DNA of 64,000 bases, taken from Artemisia argyi (Eukaryota > Streptophyta > Magnoliopsida > Asterales > Asteraceae). Shown one piece after another: positions 26,661 to 39,932 of this stretch. The notes under the pieces are model-generated. The model saw only the letters and a program-made list of their open reading frames with translations. It was not told the origin of the DNA and ran no database searches. The stretch covers positions 121,113,228 to 121,177,227 of the forward strand of contig CM060693.1 of assembly GCA_030686995.1 (NCBI GenBank). The letters are read 5' to 3'. The translations under genes and the position numbers were made by a program. Every line of letters starts with the position of its first letter. The first letter of the stretch is position 1.

Positions 26661-29600
26661 TGTCACACCCCCAAAATACCTGTTTGGCAGCGGAATGGAA
26701 TACCTAGGGCGTGACTGTCCATAGCATCATAGTTACAGTCATATTGAACGACCTAAAGTGTCGTTTAGAAAATATAGCGTTTGATCATTAAAACATTCAG
26801 AGTTTACAAAACATAGGTCCCAAAAGGTGTTGCCAATTTAGGTAAAATAAGTCCAACAAGATCAAACGTTTCATAAGTGCAGAAATATATGGTGAGACGC
26901 GTCGACTCCGCGACTCCATGAAGGTCCAAATGTATGCAACATGAGCTACCTTAATAACCTGAAAACACATTGCTAAAAACTCAACACGAATGTTGGTGAA
27001 TAATCATAGGTTTATAACTTAACTCGTATGTACAATAGCCACAAGTAAAAAGTAAAATATATCATGACTTGATGTCAAATTAGTTTCTACATTGTCATTT
27101 AAGCTCATGACCTCGAAGCTAGATATAATGGTAATGGCCCCACATGAGTGTTTCTCAGGCACTCATAATTAATAAGACATGCAATGCATCCGTTCTCAGT
27201 TGGAGCAACCCAATCACGGATGGAGGAGTCCCCTCAATAGATCTATTCACTCATTCCCGCTCGTACTTTAATTAACGGTCCATGATAATAAAAGGGGACT
27301 TAATTTGATAATAAGGCAACTTAAGCAATGTATGGAAATCCGGATACTTTGGCATATACAAAAATAATTGATGCAATGTATTCTCCCCCGTGGGATTTGA
27401 AATCAAAATATGAATTGAAAACGGGGCTATGAAAACTCACCTCGAAGTGATGATACTATGAGATGAAATGATAGGGACAACGAGGAGCGACAATCAACCG
27501 CAACCTAATATGTATGATAATGATCTACTTTAGATCATGAAATGATGTAGAGAATATACATGCACATGATACCTATACCACTCTTAGTTTGAAAATACTA
27601 GTTATTGTCAAAGTTAAATATTTTCCATAACTTGAGAAAAATAAGTCTATCTAGACTTATAGAAACTAGTCATAATATTTATATAACGTACATAGAATGT
27701 TAGTGTTTAATTTCTCGCTTTGAAAGCCTTGAAATAACGTCTAGTAGTCGTATAAATAAGCTTGTGGTCATACGTACTTAATTGATTAAGAATATAGCTC
27801 TTGAACAAAATATCTAAAAAATATAGTATTTAGTACGTAGTTGATTATTTCTATTAGTGACTACTAATATATATATATAGTTTTGACGATTTTGAAACGT
27901 GTATATCTTTGTCGTTATAAGTTCATTTTCCTCGTTCTTTATATCCACGGTTTTGTCTTAGCATATACTAATATATTTTTGATAGCTCGGCTTCTCTAGG
28001 TTACGTCTAACGCCTCGGTTTGTCCGTTGAAAATCGTCCAACAGCATGAATATTTTCAGAAAAATAGTTTTCGTCGTTAAACTTGCAAAAATCATATCTC
28101 CTTCGTTATAAACTCGTTTTAATCCGTTCTTTCGCCTACGGCTTCGTTTTTGAAAGTATTTTTTAAATCTTTGGTCAAAACTTACCCCTGAGTCCCTGAG
28201 TTTTCTGGGTTTTGCATTTTGGGACAGTAGGTTTCTATACTTGTTTAAAAATCAATTATAGGGTTCCAAATTAGTTTCAACTTCAACTAAATCACTTCCA
28301 ATCACCACAAATCTAGTCTATTCCTACCATACACCTTCTTAAGGTGTCATGGGTTCTTAAACATCATCAATCAACTAGATCTACCAAGGGTTTTCATTTC
28401 TAGGGTTTCAAATATATAAATGTATACAAATGAGTGGTATAACTAACATATGCATGTAATCTTGCATAGAAATCATATGATCATGAAAATAACTTGAAGA
28501 AATTATGAAAAAGAGTTTGACAACTTACTTTGAAAGATTTTAGAGCTTGGATGAGTAAAACCTAATAAACCTTCAGTTTTTATTTCAAAACTCTAACAAG
28601 GATTACCAAAGGAACTAGAAAATAGCTTGATCTTGGAAAATCAATGGTTTTTGCTTCTCGATCTTGTTTTGGTCGTGGGTTTGGATAAGAGAGGAAAGTT
28701 TGCTTTTTGCTTCTAAGATTATGATGAGTATGTGGTAAGATTTCCTAGATATTTACTTGAGATTATAATAGATTATAATTAGGTAATTAAGACTTGAGGT
28801 TAAAAATGTATATGAGGTCTAGGGGGGGGGGGGGGGGGGGGGGCATGTGGCTGGTCTTGACAAGGAGGAAAAAGGGCAAAAAGACTAGCTTGAATTAATT
28901 AGGATTTAGGGTAGTGTATGTGTAATTTAGTTGTAGTTTTAGTTAGTTTAGTTTTAATCGGGTACCGGGTTTGCTAGAAATAAATTTTAACGAAGTTAAC
29001 CGGGACTTAATAAAGTCATAAAAATGATAAAAATATGTTGGGTACAATTATTGAGTGTTTGGACAATTATTATTTAGTTTCCACGAAAACCGTCGTAATT
29101 TTTATAAACTTGCGATATAAATTAAATAAATTTCCAAAATACCGGGTAAATGAATTTTATAATCTTTGTGATGTTGTAAGGGGTTTAAAAATATATCGGA
29201 ACCATCGTGGAAATTTTTAGATATGTTAGTTATATTTATTAATCGCGTGTTAACGTTTATTTAAAAATAAATATACGTAAAACGTTAAATATATCAAAAT
29301 ATAAATCTGAATATTCTACGAGTGGTATAGTATGCAAATGCTATTATGATGAAATGTAGACCATTTCTAGTCCGTATGAAATGTCCCTACTGATAAAGCA
29401 TGAATTCGCACCTGAACCAATTCAGTTACGCGAATTTAAATATCCGTAAACTAAATTTACGATGAAATGAGTAATGCACGTGAATAGTGTTTTCTTTCCG
29501 GAAATGAATAGTGTTTCATGAATAGTAAAATTTTTGAACGCTTCTCGGAATATCAAACTGACTCCAAAAATGATGAATAGTAAAATGATGAATAGTTATC

Positions 29601-29670
29601 GGTGAATAGTAATTGATGAATAGTAAATTGTCAAAGTTCGGAAAATGACCTGAAATGGTGAGTTATGACA
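26661..29670 (-). repeat. 5' LTR of E (right on the map)
   Basis: 3010 bp, TGTCACACCCCC to GTTATGACA on the + strand. Next to it is the second GAGAA. It contains a 22-bp G-run at 28822-28843 where the other copy has 7. Short ORFs shared by both LTR copies (for example at 29035-29220) are not called as genes. Confidence 0.93.
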
Positions 29671-30993
29671 GAGAACTTTACATCCACTAAAGGTGAACAG
29701 ATTGAATCGTACTACATAAGGTTTTGCACTTTAATGAATGAGTTTATCAGAAACAAGTTGACACCACGAACAATTGCAACAAACATCAAATTCCTCAATA
29801 ACCTTCCAGAAGAATGAGGTCGTTATGTTACAATTGTCAACCAAACAAAGGATTTACGTAAGGTGAATTATAATCAATTCTATGATTTTCTGAAGCAAAA
29901 CCAAGCTGAGGCTAATGAAGTAAGGAAAGAAAGATTGGCAAAGAATCATGATCCTCTCGCATTAATTGCTCCTACACCAACATCGTTTTCAGTGAACACA
30001 CAACAACCATCATCACCTTCCACTCCCAACTACGTGCAACCATCATGCATTCAACAACCAACACTGGTCTACCAACAACAGTTCTACCCACAGCAACAAC
30101 AACATGTTATTCAACAACAACAATACCCACAGTTCCCAGAACCAGAATTCACTGACAATGATGAAGCTACTGCAGCCTTGACACAAGCATTTGCTTTTCT
30201 GACAAAGGCATTCCAAGGACGTTACTCTACACCAACTAACAACAACCAAAGGATTTCATCAAACACTCACAACAAGCAGATTGCTCAGCCGAGTTTCAAT
30301 ATGGGCAATGGAGGCCAAATGGTTGGAGTTTATGGGAATCAGCAGGGATATGCTACTGGATTTAATATGGGTAATCAGAATATGCAGAATGCAGGACAGT
30401 ATGCAGGGAATCAGTATGGTCAGTATGTAGGGAATCAGATGGGTCAATTTGTTGGAAATCAGAGGGGTCAGAATGTTGGTAATCAGGCAATGGGTAATCA
30501 GAATTGGAATGTTGCAGCTCCAGTTGTTGGGAATCTGGGAAATGTGAATTAGGGAAATCCGGTAAAGTGTTTCAACTGCTAGGGTGTAGGTCATATGGCA
30601 AGGAACTGTCCTACTAAGCCGAACAAAAGAGACACAGCGTACTTGCAGAAAGCATTGTTGTTGGCACAAAAGAATGAGGCAGGGTTTCAGTTGAACGCAG
30701 AGGAGAATGATTTTATGGCTCTTATGGATGACATGGAAGATAGAGAGGATATCGATGCGAACTGCATATTCATGGTGAATCTTCAGGAAGCTAAGTATGA
30801 CACGGATTCTGACACACTTCCTATTTATGACACCAATGCACCATCTGAGGTATCCAACTTAAACACATGTCACAATAATGATATATTTGATATGTCTCCT
30901 CATGAGGAACAACATTCTTAGAAGCTAGCATCTACTTATGATACATACCTGGACACGCCAAGTAGTAGTAATACTCCTTCAGCAACTCCAGAT
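29671..30993 (+). pseudogene. Copia gag, C-terminal part with zinc knuckle (element D)
   Basis: Resumes the gag of D after the second GAGAA. The capsid continues to about 29960, followed by a Gln/Pro-rich linker and a Gly/Asn/Gln-rich stretch of about 75 residues with repeated GNQ phrases (30295-30550). A CCHC nucleocapsid knuckle follows at about 30567-30612, reading CFNC, then a stop, then GVGHMARNC. In-frame stops: TGA 29815-29817, TAG 30550-30552, TAG 30580-30582 inside the knuckle, TAG 30919-30921. All lie where related proteins are expected to have Trp or Gln, so all look like C-to-T or G-to-A transitions. Confidence 0.82.
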
Positions 30994-31710
30994 GTGAATT
31001 ATAATGGAGGCTTTGTTTCACAACATGCTGAGAATGATGAGGAAAGACGTGCTTTGTTTGAATCATTATTGAATAATTGTCGTATTGAAATTGAGAATGT
31101 GAAAAAGGTCAATCGCGATGTTAAGGCCGCGAATGTTAAATTGACTACTGAGCTTGAGAGTTACAAGGAAAACGTTAAAGCTTTTGAATTTCATAACAAA
31201 AGATTGTCTGAATTAGAAACTGGTTTTCAAAATTCCGTTTCAAGGGAAAAACTTTTGCAAATCAAGTTTGATACACTTGATGTTAATTCTTTCAAGAAGA
31301 TAAAAGCTTTAAACGCGGAAATTTCTGATTTGCAAAACCAACTCTCTAAACAAAAATCAGCTTATTCCAATCTTGAAAAAGAAAGGGATGAGTTGAAAAA
31401 GGAATTTGCAAAGAAAGAAGATAGACTTTTGGAAGAAATTGTAGAGTCAGAACACATGATTGCACATTTAGAAGAATTAGTGGTTAAGTCGGGTCAGTCA
31501 AGTCAAACAATGAAAATGATTTCAAATCAACCTAATCCGATTTACCATACGAAACATAAAATGGCTCTTGGTAACAACACCCCTTGTAATCTCAAGAAAG
31601 CTCATGAAGAACAGAATGTTTTGTATAATGGTAATCTTATTTACACCAAACATGATCCTCCCATCGTTCGGATTCTGTGCAAACGATGGAACTTGTCGAA
31701 GAGAGCATAA
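30994..31710 (+). pseudogene. Coiled-coil part of the D polyprotein, first segment
   Basis: 238 codons, rich in Glu, Lys, Leu and Asn with heptad-like spacing (KVNRDVKAANVKLTTELESYK region and on), predicted coiled coil over about residues 20-165. It is the spacer between nucleocapsid and protease that this Copia group has, with no known enzyme activity. It follows the gag frame after the stop at 30919, and a frameshift near 31670 ends it. A short broken stretch (31711-31874) joins it to the next segment. Confidence 0.7.
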
Positions 31711-31874
31711 ATAAAATGAAACAAAAGGATTTGAAACCCATTGATTACAACAAATTGAACAAACTTTCGGGAATTACTTTTGTTCCACAAACAGAACCAT
31801 CTGTGTTTTCCATAAAATGACCATTTGCGAAATTCTTTTCTAAAAAGATAGTTGTTTCCAAATCTCTTTCAAAA

Positions 31875-33473
31875 ATGAAACAAATGTCCTCTAACAACAC
31901 TTTTAATACAAGTGAGGCTAGAGACATTCTTGATGACGTTAAAAAGAGAATTCAAGAACTTCAAAATATTGTTAAATCTAAAACTACTATCAGTATTAAC
32001 AACTTGCATTCTAGTTTTCATATCGAACAGAAAAAGGTGTTTGAAAACGAAATTACTATCCCACTGAATAACATCAGTGCGAGGGTAATCCATTTTGAAA
32101 ACGCTTTCTTAAAAGAAACGGCCGATTTTGTCAAGGACCACAAATCCCTGGTAAAACAAGCTAATGAAACTCGTGAAAACATGAATGTTTTAGAAAGGTT
32201 AAATGATTCTCTCTTCGAAGCAGTTCTGTCTACTGATATAATGTCTATCATCATACAAACATATTCGGTTCAAGACGATGAAAGACTGAGAGCTGAGACC
32301 TCTGAAATTGTTTCCAAATATGAAAATGCTCTTATAAAGCTTGAAAAAGAAAATGTGTCATGTTTTAAACAACTTGATCGAAAAAAGGAAGAATGCAAGT
32401 ATGACAAACTATCGTATGAGCATGCTTTCAAGAACATGAAAGAGCAAAATGATCTTTTGAGGGCTCAGCTTGAAAGTCAAAAAGGGAAGGGTGAGGAAAC
32501 TAAGTTTGCAAAACCATCGACTTCGGAGAAACCAAATGTTCCAAACATTGTTCAAAAACCAAAAATGTCTATTTCACGGTTTGCTCCAAAAGTCGATGAG
32601 AAAAAGAATTTGACAAAACCAGTCACTCCAACACCCTTGCCCAAGCAAAGTGCAAATGATAAGATTGTTGACAAAGGAAAAGCGGTTGTCGAAACACCAA
32701 AAGTTCTAGCACCTGGCCTTTTTAGGATTAGTCCCACTAATGCGTCTGCCTCCACATCTAAGACTTTTGAGGGCAAAAAGGATAATTCTAAAGAGTCTAG
32801 TGATGCTAAAAAGGACAACAATATAAATCTTAATGCGTGTGCCTCAACTTCTACAGGATTAGACAGCACTTCTAGGAGCAGCAGACTAAAGCCTAGGAGC
32901 AATACAAGGAACAATAGAGTCTCGCCTGCCTCTAAGAGTAGTTGCAAGAATAAAGTTAAAGAAGTAGAAGAACATCCTAGGAATTTATCGCTTTGTAATA
33001 AGCATGTTTCATCTGAATGTAATGTCGAGAGTACTGGTTCTAATGCATGTAATGACATTGTTTGTTTAACATGCAAGAAATGTCTAATTAATGATGTTCA
33101 TGATGAATGTGTTTCTAAGAATGAGAATGTTACGCCTGAACAGAAGAGCATTTTGAAAGGTCCTAGTGCAAAATCTAGATTTGTTAGAAACCTAATTAAA
33201 AGAATTAGGAACACCACTAATAGTCACACGCCTAGAAACTATCTTAAGCATTGTGTTTGGATTCCAACGGGTAGAGAATTTGTACTCAAGGATGGCAAAT
33301 TAGAAATAGTTCAAGCTAAACAAGTAGCAACTGTCTATGAGTGTAATTTTGATTGTACCCCTACCCCCATGGAACCAAATTCAAAATGGTTTCCAAATAC
33401 AAACTCTTATGTTATTGGCAGGTTATCGAAATATGTCTTTGGATCGTCGACTCGAGTTGCTCCAAGCACATGA
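31875..33473 (+). pseudogene. Coiled-coil and Ser/Lys-rich part of the D polyprotein, second segment
   Basis: 532 codons, the longest open frame of element D. Residues about 10-215 are coiled-coil-like. Residues about 215-350 are Lys/Ser/Thr/Pro-rich. A Cys-containing block (CLTCKKCLINDVHDEC) lies near residue 395. The end (WIPTGREFVLKDGK and on) is the conserved segment just upstream of the Copia protease. The frame is lost just before the protease: the protease is read in another frame from about 33436, so a small indel lies near 33430-33450. It is probably a structural spacer of the polyprotein and not a separate gene. Confidence 0.7.
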
Positions 33474-34700
33474 CCGGGAATTTAAAGCTGCTGATCAATT
33501 TCATATGGATATTCATGGGAACTGTACGCTTTGGAAATGATCATGTAGCAGCTATTCAGGGTTATAGAGATCTTCGGTTTGGGAATTTTTTAATCACTCG
33601 ATTTTACTATGTCGAAGGGTTGGGACACAATTTGTTTTCAGTCGGGCAGTTTTGTGATGCAAATTTAGAAGTTGCATTCAGGAGAAACACGGTTTTTATT
33701 AGAAATTTGGTTGGTGATGATCTCTTAACTGGTAATCGTAGTACAAACTTGTATGCTATCGACATCAACCAAATGGCTTCTATATCACCAATTTGTCTCA
33801 TGACAAGGGCAACCAAAACTAAGTCCTGGCTGTGGCATAGACGTTTATCCCATCTCAATTTCGACACCATCAACAAATTAGCCAAAGACAACATTGTCAA
33901 CAGTCTTCCTAAGTTCAAATACACCAAGGATCATCTATGTCGATTATGCGAACAAGGAAAAAGCAAAAGAGCATCATATAAACCTAAAACCGTACCTAGT
34001 TCAGAAGCAAGGTTACATTTGTTGCACATGGACTTATGTGGCCCAATGAGAGTTGAAAGCATTAACGGGAAGAAGTATATTCTTGTTATTGTTGATGATT
34101 ATTCAAGATATACATGGGTAAAGTTTTTGAGATCTAAAGACGAAGCACCAGGCATCATCATCACCTTTCTGAAGCGTATTCAAGTTCTACTTCAAGCTCC
34201 AGTAAGGATTGTAAGAACAGACAATGGCACAGAATCCACTAATCAGGAGTTAAGAACCTATTTTGAAGATGTTGGAATCACTCACCAAACATCAGTTGTT
34301 AGAACTCCATAGCAGAATGGGGTAGTTGAAAGAAGAAATCGAACTCTTATGGAAGGTGCTCGCATAATGCTAATTTATTCTAGTGCACCACTATTCTTAT
34401 GGGCTGATGCTGTTGCCACTGCTTGTTTTACTCAAAACCGATCCCTAATCCATCCAAGATTCAATAAAACCCCATATGAGCTAGTGAATAACCGGAAACC
34501 TGACATCTCTTACCTTCACGTGTTTGGCGCTTTGTGCTATCCGACGAATGACAGAGAAGATCTAGGAAAGTTGAAAGCTAAGGGTGACATTGGAATCTTC
34601 ATTGGATATTCAGAAAACTCGAGGGCATTCAGGGTGTACAATAGAAGAACAAAAAGGATAATGGAGACGATGAATGTGAAGTTTGACGAGATTTCACAAA
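33436..34700 (+). pseudogene. Copia protease and integrase (element D), broken
   Basis: Protease: the active-site segment reads WIVDSSCSKHMTG near 33450, where the family has D-S-G, so the catalytic triplet is changed to D-S-S. The integrase zinc-binding domain has its His and Cys residues in place (LWHRRLSHLNFD near 33830, CRLCEQGK near 33940). The catalytic core follows, with the first Asp in HMDLCGP (about 34028), the second in RTDNGTE (about 34215) and the Glu in the VVERRNR segment (about 34325). A TAG at 34310-34312 interrupts the TPQQNG motif. The frame continues from 34349 in the same register through the integrase C-terminus (VFGALCYP, FIGYSENSRAFRVYN). Confidence 0.85.
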
Positions 34701-36200
34701 TGGCTTCTAAGAGATACGCTCTAGAACCCGTGCTTAATCCGATGGCTTCTAATCATAACGGATTAGGACCCGCACCAAACAGACAGACTTCTGGACACAT
34801 TAGTTCAGGACTCGTGCCTCAAGGAGCTCAGTCAACAAACACGGACAAACCTTCAGAACAAGAATTGGAAAATTTCTTCGAGTTAATGTTTGATGAATAT
34901 TATGGTGGAACTTTGACAAATGCATCTCCACAACATTCTGTTGCATCCGCTCAAAATCATCAACCGCCACCATCACAAGATGCATCTACAACAATCGAAG
35001 CTGAAGCACCAACTCCCTCAGCATCATCAACATCTACTCCAGCAACTCCAGTTATTGAAACTGATCTACCAAGAGTTGATGAGCAAAACCAAAACACAAT
35101 TTTTCAAGAAGAACCAACAAATAATTCAAATGATGTTGAGTTACAAGAAGAAGAAATATTTGAAAACCCATTTGCAACAGACTCTACTGAATCTTCTTCA
35201 AGGTTACAAGAACCATCTAACACACATATGTTTAACACAAGGTACCCTTCTACACTCAAATGGACAAAAGACCATCCAATTGAACACGTTATTGGTGAAC
35301 CTTCAAAGCCAGTTCAGACGAGGAGACAACTTGCCACCGATCTCGAATTGTGCATTTACATTTGCTCAATCAGTCTCAAAGAACCTAAGAACATTCGGGA
35401 AGCAATGGCAAAAACCCTTGGATTGAAGCGATGCAGGAGGAAATTCTTCAATACCAGTTACATGATAGTTGGGAACTTGTTGAATGACCACTTCATAAAC
35501 GAGTTCTTGATCTCAAGTGGTTGTGGAAGAACAAACTGGATGAGGAAATGACTGTAATTCGTAACAAAGCTCGTCTCGTGGCAAAAGGATATCCACAAGA
35601 GGAAGGGATAGATTTCAAAGAATCATTTTGCGCCTGTAGCTAGACTTGAAGCAGTCCGGATTTTCTTAGCCTATGCAGCTCACAAAAACATCACAGTCTA
35701 TCAGATGGACATTAAGACAGCTTTCTTGAATGGAACTCTGAAATAAGAAGTGTATGTGAGTCAGCCAGAGGGATTCATCGACAAAGATCATCCAGACTAC
35801 GTCTACAAGCTTAAGAAAGCCATTTATGGTTTAAAACAAGCTCCAAGAGCGTGGTATGACGAACTATTATCCTTCTTGCTCAAAAACAATTTCACCAAAG
35901 GAACGGTTGATGACACCTTGTTTATCAAAAAATTCAAAGATGACATTTTGATCATTCAAATTTACGTGGATGGCATAATTTTTGGATCAACCAATCCTAA
36001 CCATTCAAAACATTTTGAAAATCTCATGAAAAGCAAATTTGAAATGTCTATGATGGGGGAACTAAAATTCTTTCTTGGTTTACAAATACATCAATCCCCT
36101 CGTGGTATTTTTATCAATCAAGCTAAATATACAATAGAGATTTTGAAAAAACATGGAATGGAAAACTGTGATTCTGTTGGTACACCAATGGTTACTTCAC
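34701..36200 (+). pseudogene. Linker and reverse transcriptase (element D), catalytically dead
   Basis: A Pro/Ser/Gln-rich linker (34730-35230) is followed by the Copia RT. The start of RT (35340-35640) is split by frameshifts; [16 protein letters not shown] is readable near 35570. [13 protein letters not shown] at about 35698-35735 holds the first catalytic Asp. A TAA at 35744-35746 interrupts the next segment, then 195 or so open codons carry VYVSQPEGF, YGLKQAPRAWY and the catalytic loop. That loop reads Y-V-D-G at 35963-35974 where active enzymes have Y-V-D-D. Loss of the second Asp would abolish metal binding in the polymerase site. Confidence 0.87.
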
Positions 36201-36940
36201 CAAAAATAGGTGCTGATTTGTTTGGGAAACCCATCGATCCGAAGAAATATCAGAGCATGATCGGTTCTCTCATGTACCTAACCGCTAGTCGACCTGATAT
36301 TCAATTTGCTATTTACTTATTAGCAAGGTTTCAGGCAAAGCCTACCGAACTTCACCTCAAAAAGGTTAAACGGATCTTTCGGTACCTACGAAACACCATT
36401 AACATGGGACTTTGGTATCCAAAGGATTCGGGGTTTAATCTAACAGCTTTTTCAGATGCCGACCATGCCGGTGATCAGGTTACAACAAAGAGTACATCAG
36501 GTGGAGCACAATTTTTTGGTGAAAAGTTTGTAAGCTGGTCGTCAAAGAAACAGGATTGTACTGCGCTATCAACCGCCGAAGCCGAGTATGTGTCTCTATC
36601 TGCGTGTTGTGCCCAAGTTCTTTGGATGCGGACACAGCTCACAGATTATGGCTTTACTTTTGACATAATACCTATGTATTGTGACTCAAAAAGTGCCATA
36701 GCCATCTCGTGCAATCCCGTACATCACTCTAAGACGAAGCATATCAAAGTCCGCTACCATTTCATCAAAGAACGCGTGGAAGAGGGTACTGTTGAATTAT
36801 TTTTCGTTAAGACTGATTACCAACTCGCCGATCTATTTACTGAAGCCCTTCCAAAAGAACGGTTTGACTATTTAGTTCGACGAATTGGCATGCGAAGCCT
36901 AACTCCTGAAGAGCTAGAACGTCTTCTCGAATCTTCTTGA
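36201..36940 (+). pseudogene. Copia RNase H and C-terminus (element D)
   Basis: The open frame continues from RT into the RNase H domain. SDADHAGD (about 36455) gives the first acidic residue, STAEAEYVSLS (about 36570) the second, and MYCDSKSAIAI (about 36674) the third. TKHIKVRYHFIKERVEEG and the LADLFTEALP tail follow, with the stop at 36938-36940. This 396-codon stretch (35750-36940) is the best-kept enzyme part of D, but it is only the downstream part of a broken polyprotein. Confidence 0.87.
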
Positions 36941-39589
36941 AAAATGTTTTCAAAATCACTTCGCTGTAAATATTTTTGAAAAAACAAAATACAAAATTTG
37001 AAAAACCAACAAAAACAAAATACAAAAATATAAAATTTCAAAAAAATACAAAAACAATATAAAATCAAAAAATCCAAAAATATTCTTCTCACGACATGTC
37101 TCTCGTATAAATCAATATTCTGTACGTTTCTAGAAATGTCATTCAACAATGATACGGACATGTACAGATGCTTGAACGGGAGTTCTTTAAAATGTTTTTC
37201 TAAAACATGTCATTTCTCAAAAGTTTCTTCACAATGGCTTTCGTATACTTCAGTACGAAACCCATGCTTCAAAGTGAAATCTTTTCAAAACATGGGTCCG
37301 GGTATAATAACTCGAAAAGATTTCAAATAAAGACCCGAATGATGACTTCTGATTATTTCAAATCAAGGACTTGTATTTTCAAGGACGAAATCTTTTTCAA
37401 AAAGTTCGAGTCTAAACAAACGAAAAAAACTTCAAACAAAAACTCGTTTTCAAAATAGAATTCCTGAGTACTTTTTCAAGATTCATCAAAAGATTTTTCA
37501 AAATCTTTCAAATGAGTGCTCAAGATAACTCCCTCTAAACCCTTAATTGATTTTAAAATAAGCTATCATTAAGGGGGAGTACTAAAACAAAAATGTTCCA
37601 AACTCATGCAAAATGAAATCTATCTATCTCTCCAAAAAGCTTTTTCTTAATCAGTTGATATCAAAAATATCACAATATGCTATTTTTAAGGGGGAGAAGA
37701 CATGATTAAAATGTGATCAAAGATGTTTAAAGATTGTGACTGAATCTCAAAAGAGCTCGACTCAGTATGTACCAATGAATTGACGAAGCTTAAAATGTCA
37801 GCAATCGAAAAGACTTGTCCTGGACGGGTAATAATTTCAAGCTAGTCTAACTAGTGATGTAAGCGTGTCTCGAATAGGACTTGTTTGAGTTGAATGTACC
37901 GTATCGAGAGACTTTCTTTGGACTTGACCAGGACGGGTAATAACTTCAAGCTAGTCTAACTAGTGATGTAAGCGTGTCTCGAATCGGTCATGTTCACTGA
38001 AAGTGGATCAATTCAAAAGTGCAAACTCCTCCCGCATGTGCAAATTTCTTAAATAATACATGAGCACATGTGAAGGGGGAGTCCCTCACAAGTTGCAAAA
38101 CTCTCAAAGTGGTAACAACAATGTGTTTTATTATCATAAACACTTTGAGAGATTTTTGAATGAATGGTTTTATGGCAACAATAGGATAATCATGAAGATA
38201 TAAGGTGACTAAGGTTAGGAAAAACCGTCCTATGATCCGCCAGAGCCGGAGGGATCTACCCAAGGACAATTCCAATAGAGTAGAATTAGAAGTCCTTAGG
38301 TATGATTGAAAAAAGGAGTAAATGAGAAAGGAGAAAGAAGGGGTTGAAGAATTAAAAAGAAAAGCTATGAAAAAGGGTGAAAAGAAATAGCCCTCCAAAT
38401 GTTCAACCTTAGGGCAAACACCGGGTTCAATTCGTATGCTACTGGTTGTTACTAATGTGACGCCGGTATTGAAGATAAAGACGTCATGGACCCAGTGACG
38501 CACTACACTTAACCTTCTAGCCACTCAAGTTCTCTTAAAAGAGCTTGTTTCATTCTCATGGGGAACCGGTGTAATCTATCGACCTGTCTCTTATAGATGG
38601 TTGATATTGAAGCAGGAGACCTCTCCCTAATCTCCGCATAGGAAACCTAAGTGTGCACTTATCGAGTCTAGAGCCACGAGATACATTAAAGATCTCTTAG
38701 GAACACTTAGTATTTCTACAACTGCTGTTCTACATCAATGGACATCAGCTGTAAATTATCGAGTCCTTCGCAGATCTTAGCAATCTGCCGAGAACGTTTA
38801 TGAGTGAATTACAAATGTATTTCTCAATGATTGAACGGAAATTCCTGCCAGGGTCAACATCAAGCAGCCCTGACAGCAGGTCACTTCGGTAATTCTTTAT
38901 GGGTTACGCTTAGTGTTCGCGGTGGTTTCAAACGGTCTACAGTCGTGGAGTGATCCCCAGCGACTCACCCATTCGTTGAGCTACTTAGTAGGTCTCGTAA
39001 GCTCCCTCGGGAGTATCTGAAATGGGAACGGCCATGGTAAGGGTTAGAAGGAGTCTTCACACTATGTTGTTGACAATCTCTAATTCCTTATCTGTAAGTA
39101 CCAGTTGTTTCATTACTAACAAATTTTATGCAGCTACAACCACCATCGTGACACAAAGTTTCCACATGCTCATACATACATCACAAAGTCAAAGGAAAGT
39201 TCTCACAAAGATCAAAGGATAGCAACAATCAAAGAAAGATTTTACGCCAATATGAAGGATCTGCAAAGTAAAGTGACAAAGATCAAAGTAGAAGAACAGG
39301 AACGACAAATGTATGTATGACAACGACTAAAGACATATGAGCATGTTGGAAAGGCGTTCAACCATCAATTACAAAGAAGTGACGAAAGGCAGATATATCC
39401 ACAACAACAACAAAGAACAAAGAAAAGTCATTTATTGAAGATCACAAAGCATGAAGGAACAAAGAACGATAAACAATGAACTATGACTTATCTAATGATT
39501 CTTAAAGACGTCCAAGCAATTAATGTTAAAGTTAATCGACAAAGACGATGACGTCGCGCAACCTTCAATAACCAACACTTAGGGGGAGA
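36941..39589 (+). other. Long non-coding tail of D before the 3' LTR
   Basis: 2.65 kb without a convincing gene. A 67-bp direct repeat (GGACGGGTAATAA..CTCGAAT) lies at 37812-37878 and 37921-37987. The polypurine phrase AAGGGGGAG occurs at 37571, about 37688 and about 38073, and the functional tract TTAGGGGGAGAT at about 39579-39590 abuts the LTR. A minus-strand ORF of 176 codons (37994-38524) shows no family features and is not called. Confidence 0.7.
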
Positions 39590-39590
39590 T

Positions 39591-39927
39591 TGTTAGCAAT
39601 GTATTTTATTTATAAAAAGTGTTGGTCATTTATGTCATGTAATAGGTTGCGATAGTATATCATTTCAAGTTATTTAGTTCTAGTATTCATGTTATTCCAA
39701 AGTCTAGGGGCCAAATATGTATAAGCCCAAAGTTAGTTATGCCCTAGACTTGGACACTATAAATACTCATGTATACCTCTCATTTGAGGTTGGTTGGTTC
39801 ACTAGTAATATCGTGTTCTTATTTTACACACACTAGTTGTCCTTCCCACTCTCTCTCTCTAATCTCCTTCTCTCTCTAGGATTTACGCAAGATTCATAAG
39901 TGAAATAGGTTGTTCTACGGTCCTACA
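39591..39927 (+). repeat. 3' LTR of element D
   Basis: 337 bp, differing from 7308-7644 at two sites by eye (both in the last third). Followed by the second CACAT at 39928-39932. Confidence 0.96.
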
Positions 39928-39932
39928 CACAT

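Noticed and set aside
32552..33076. 174-codon minus-strand ORF
   Set aside because: Leu/Ser-rich shadow of the Lys/Ser-rich linker of the D polyprotein.
37994..38524. 176-codon minus-strand ORF in the tail of D
   Set aside because: No recognisable family or start context. It lies across non-coding tail sequence; kept only as part of the tail entry.
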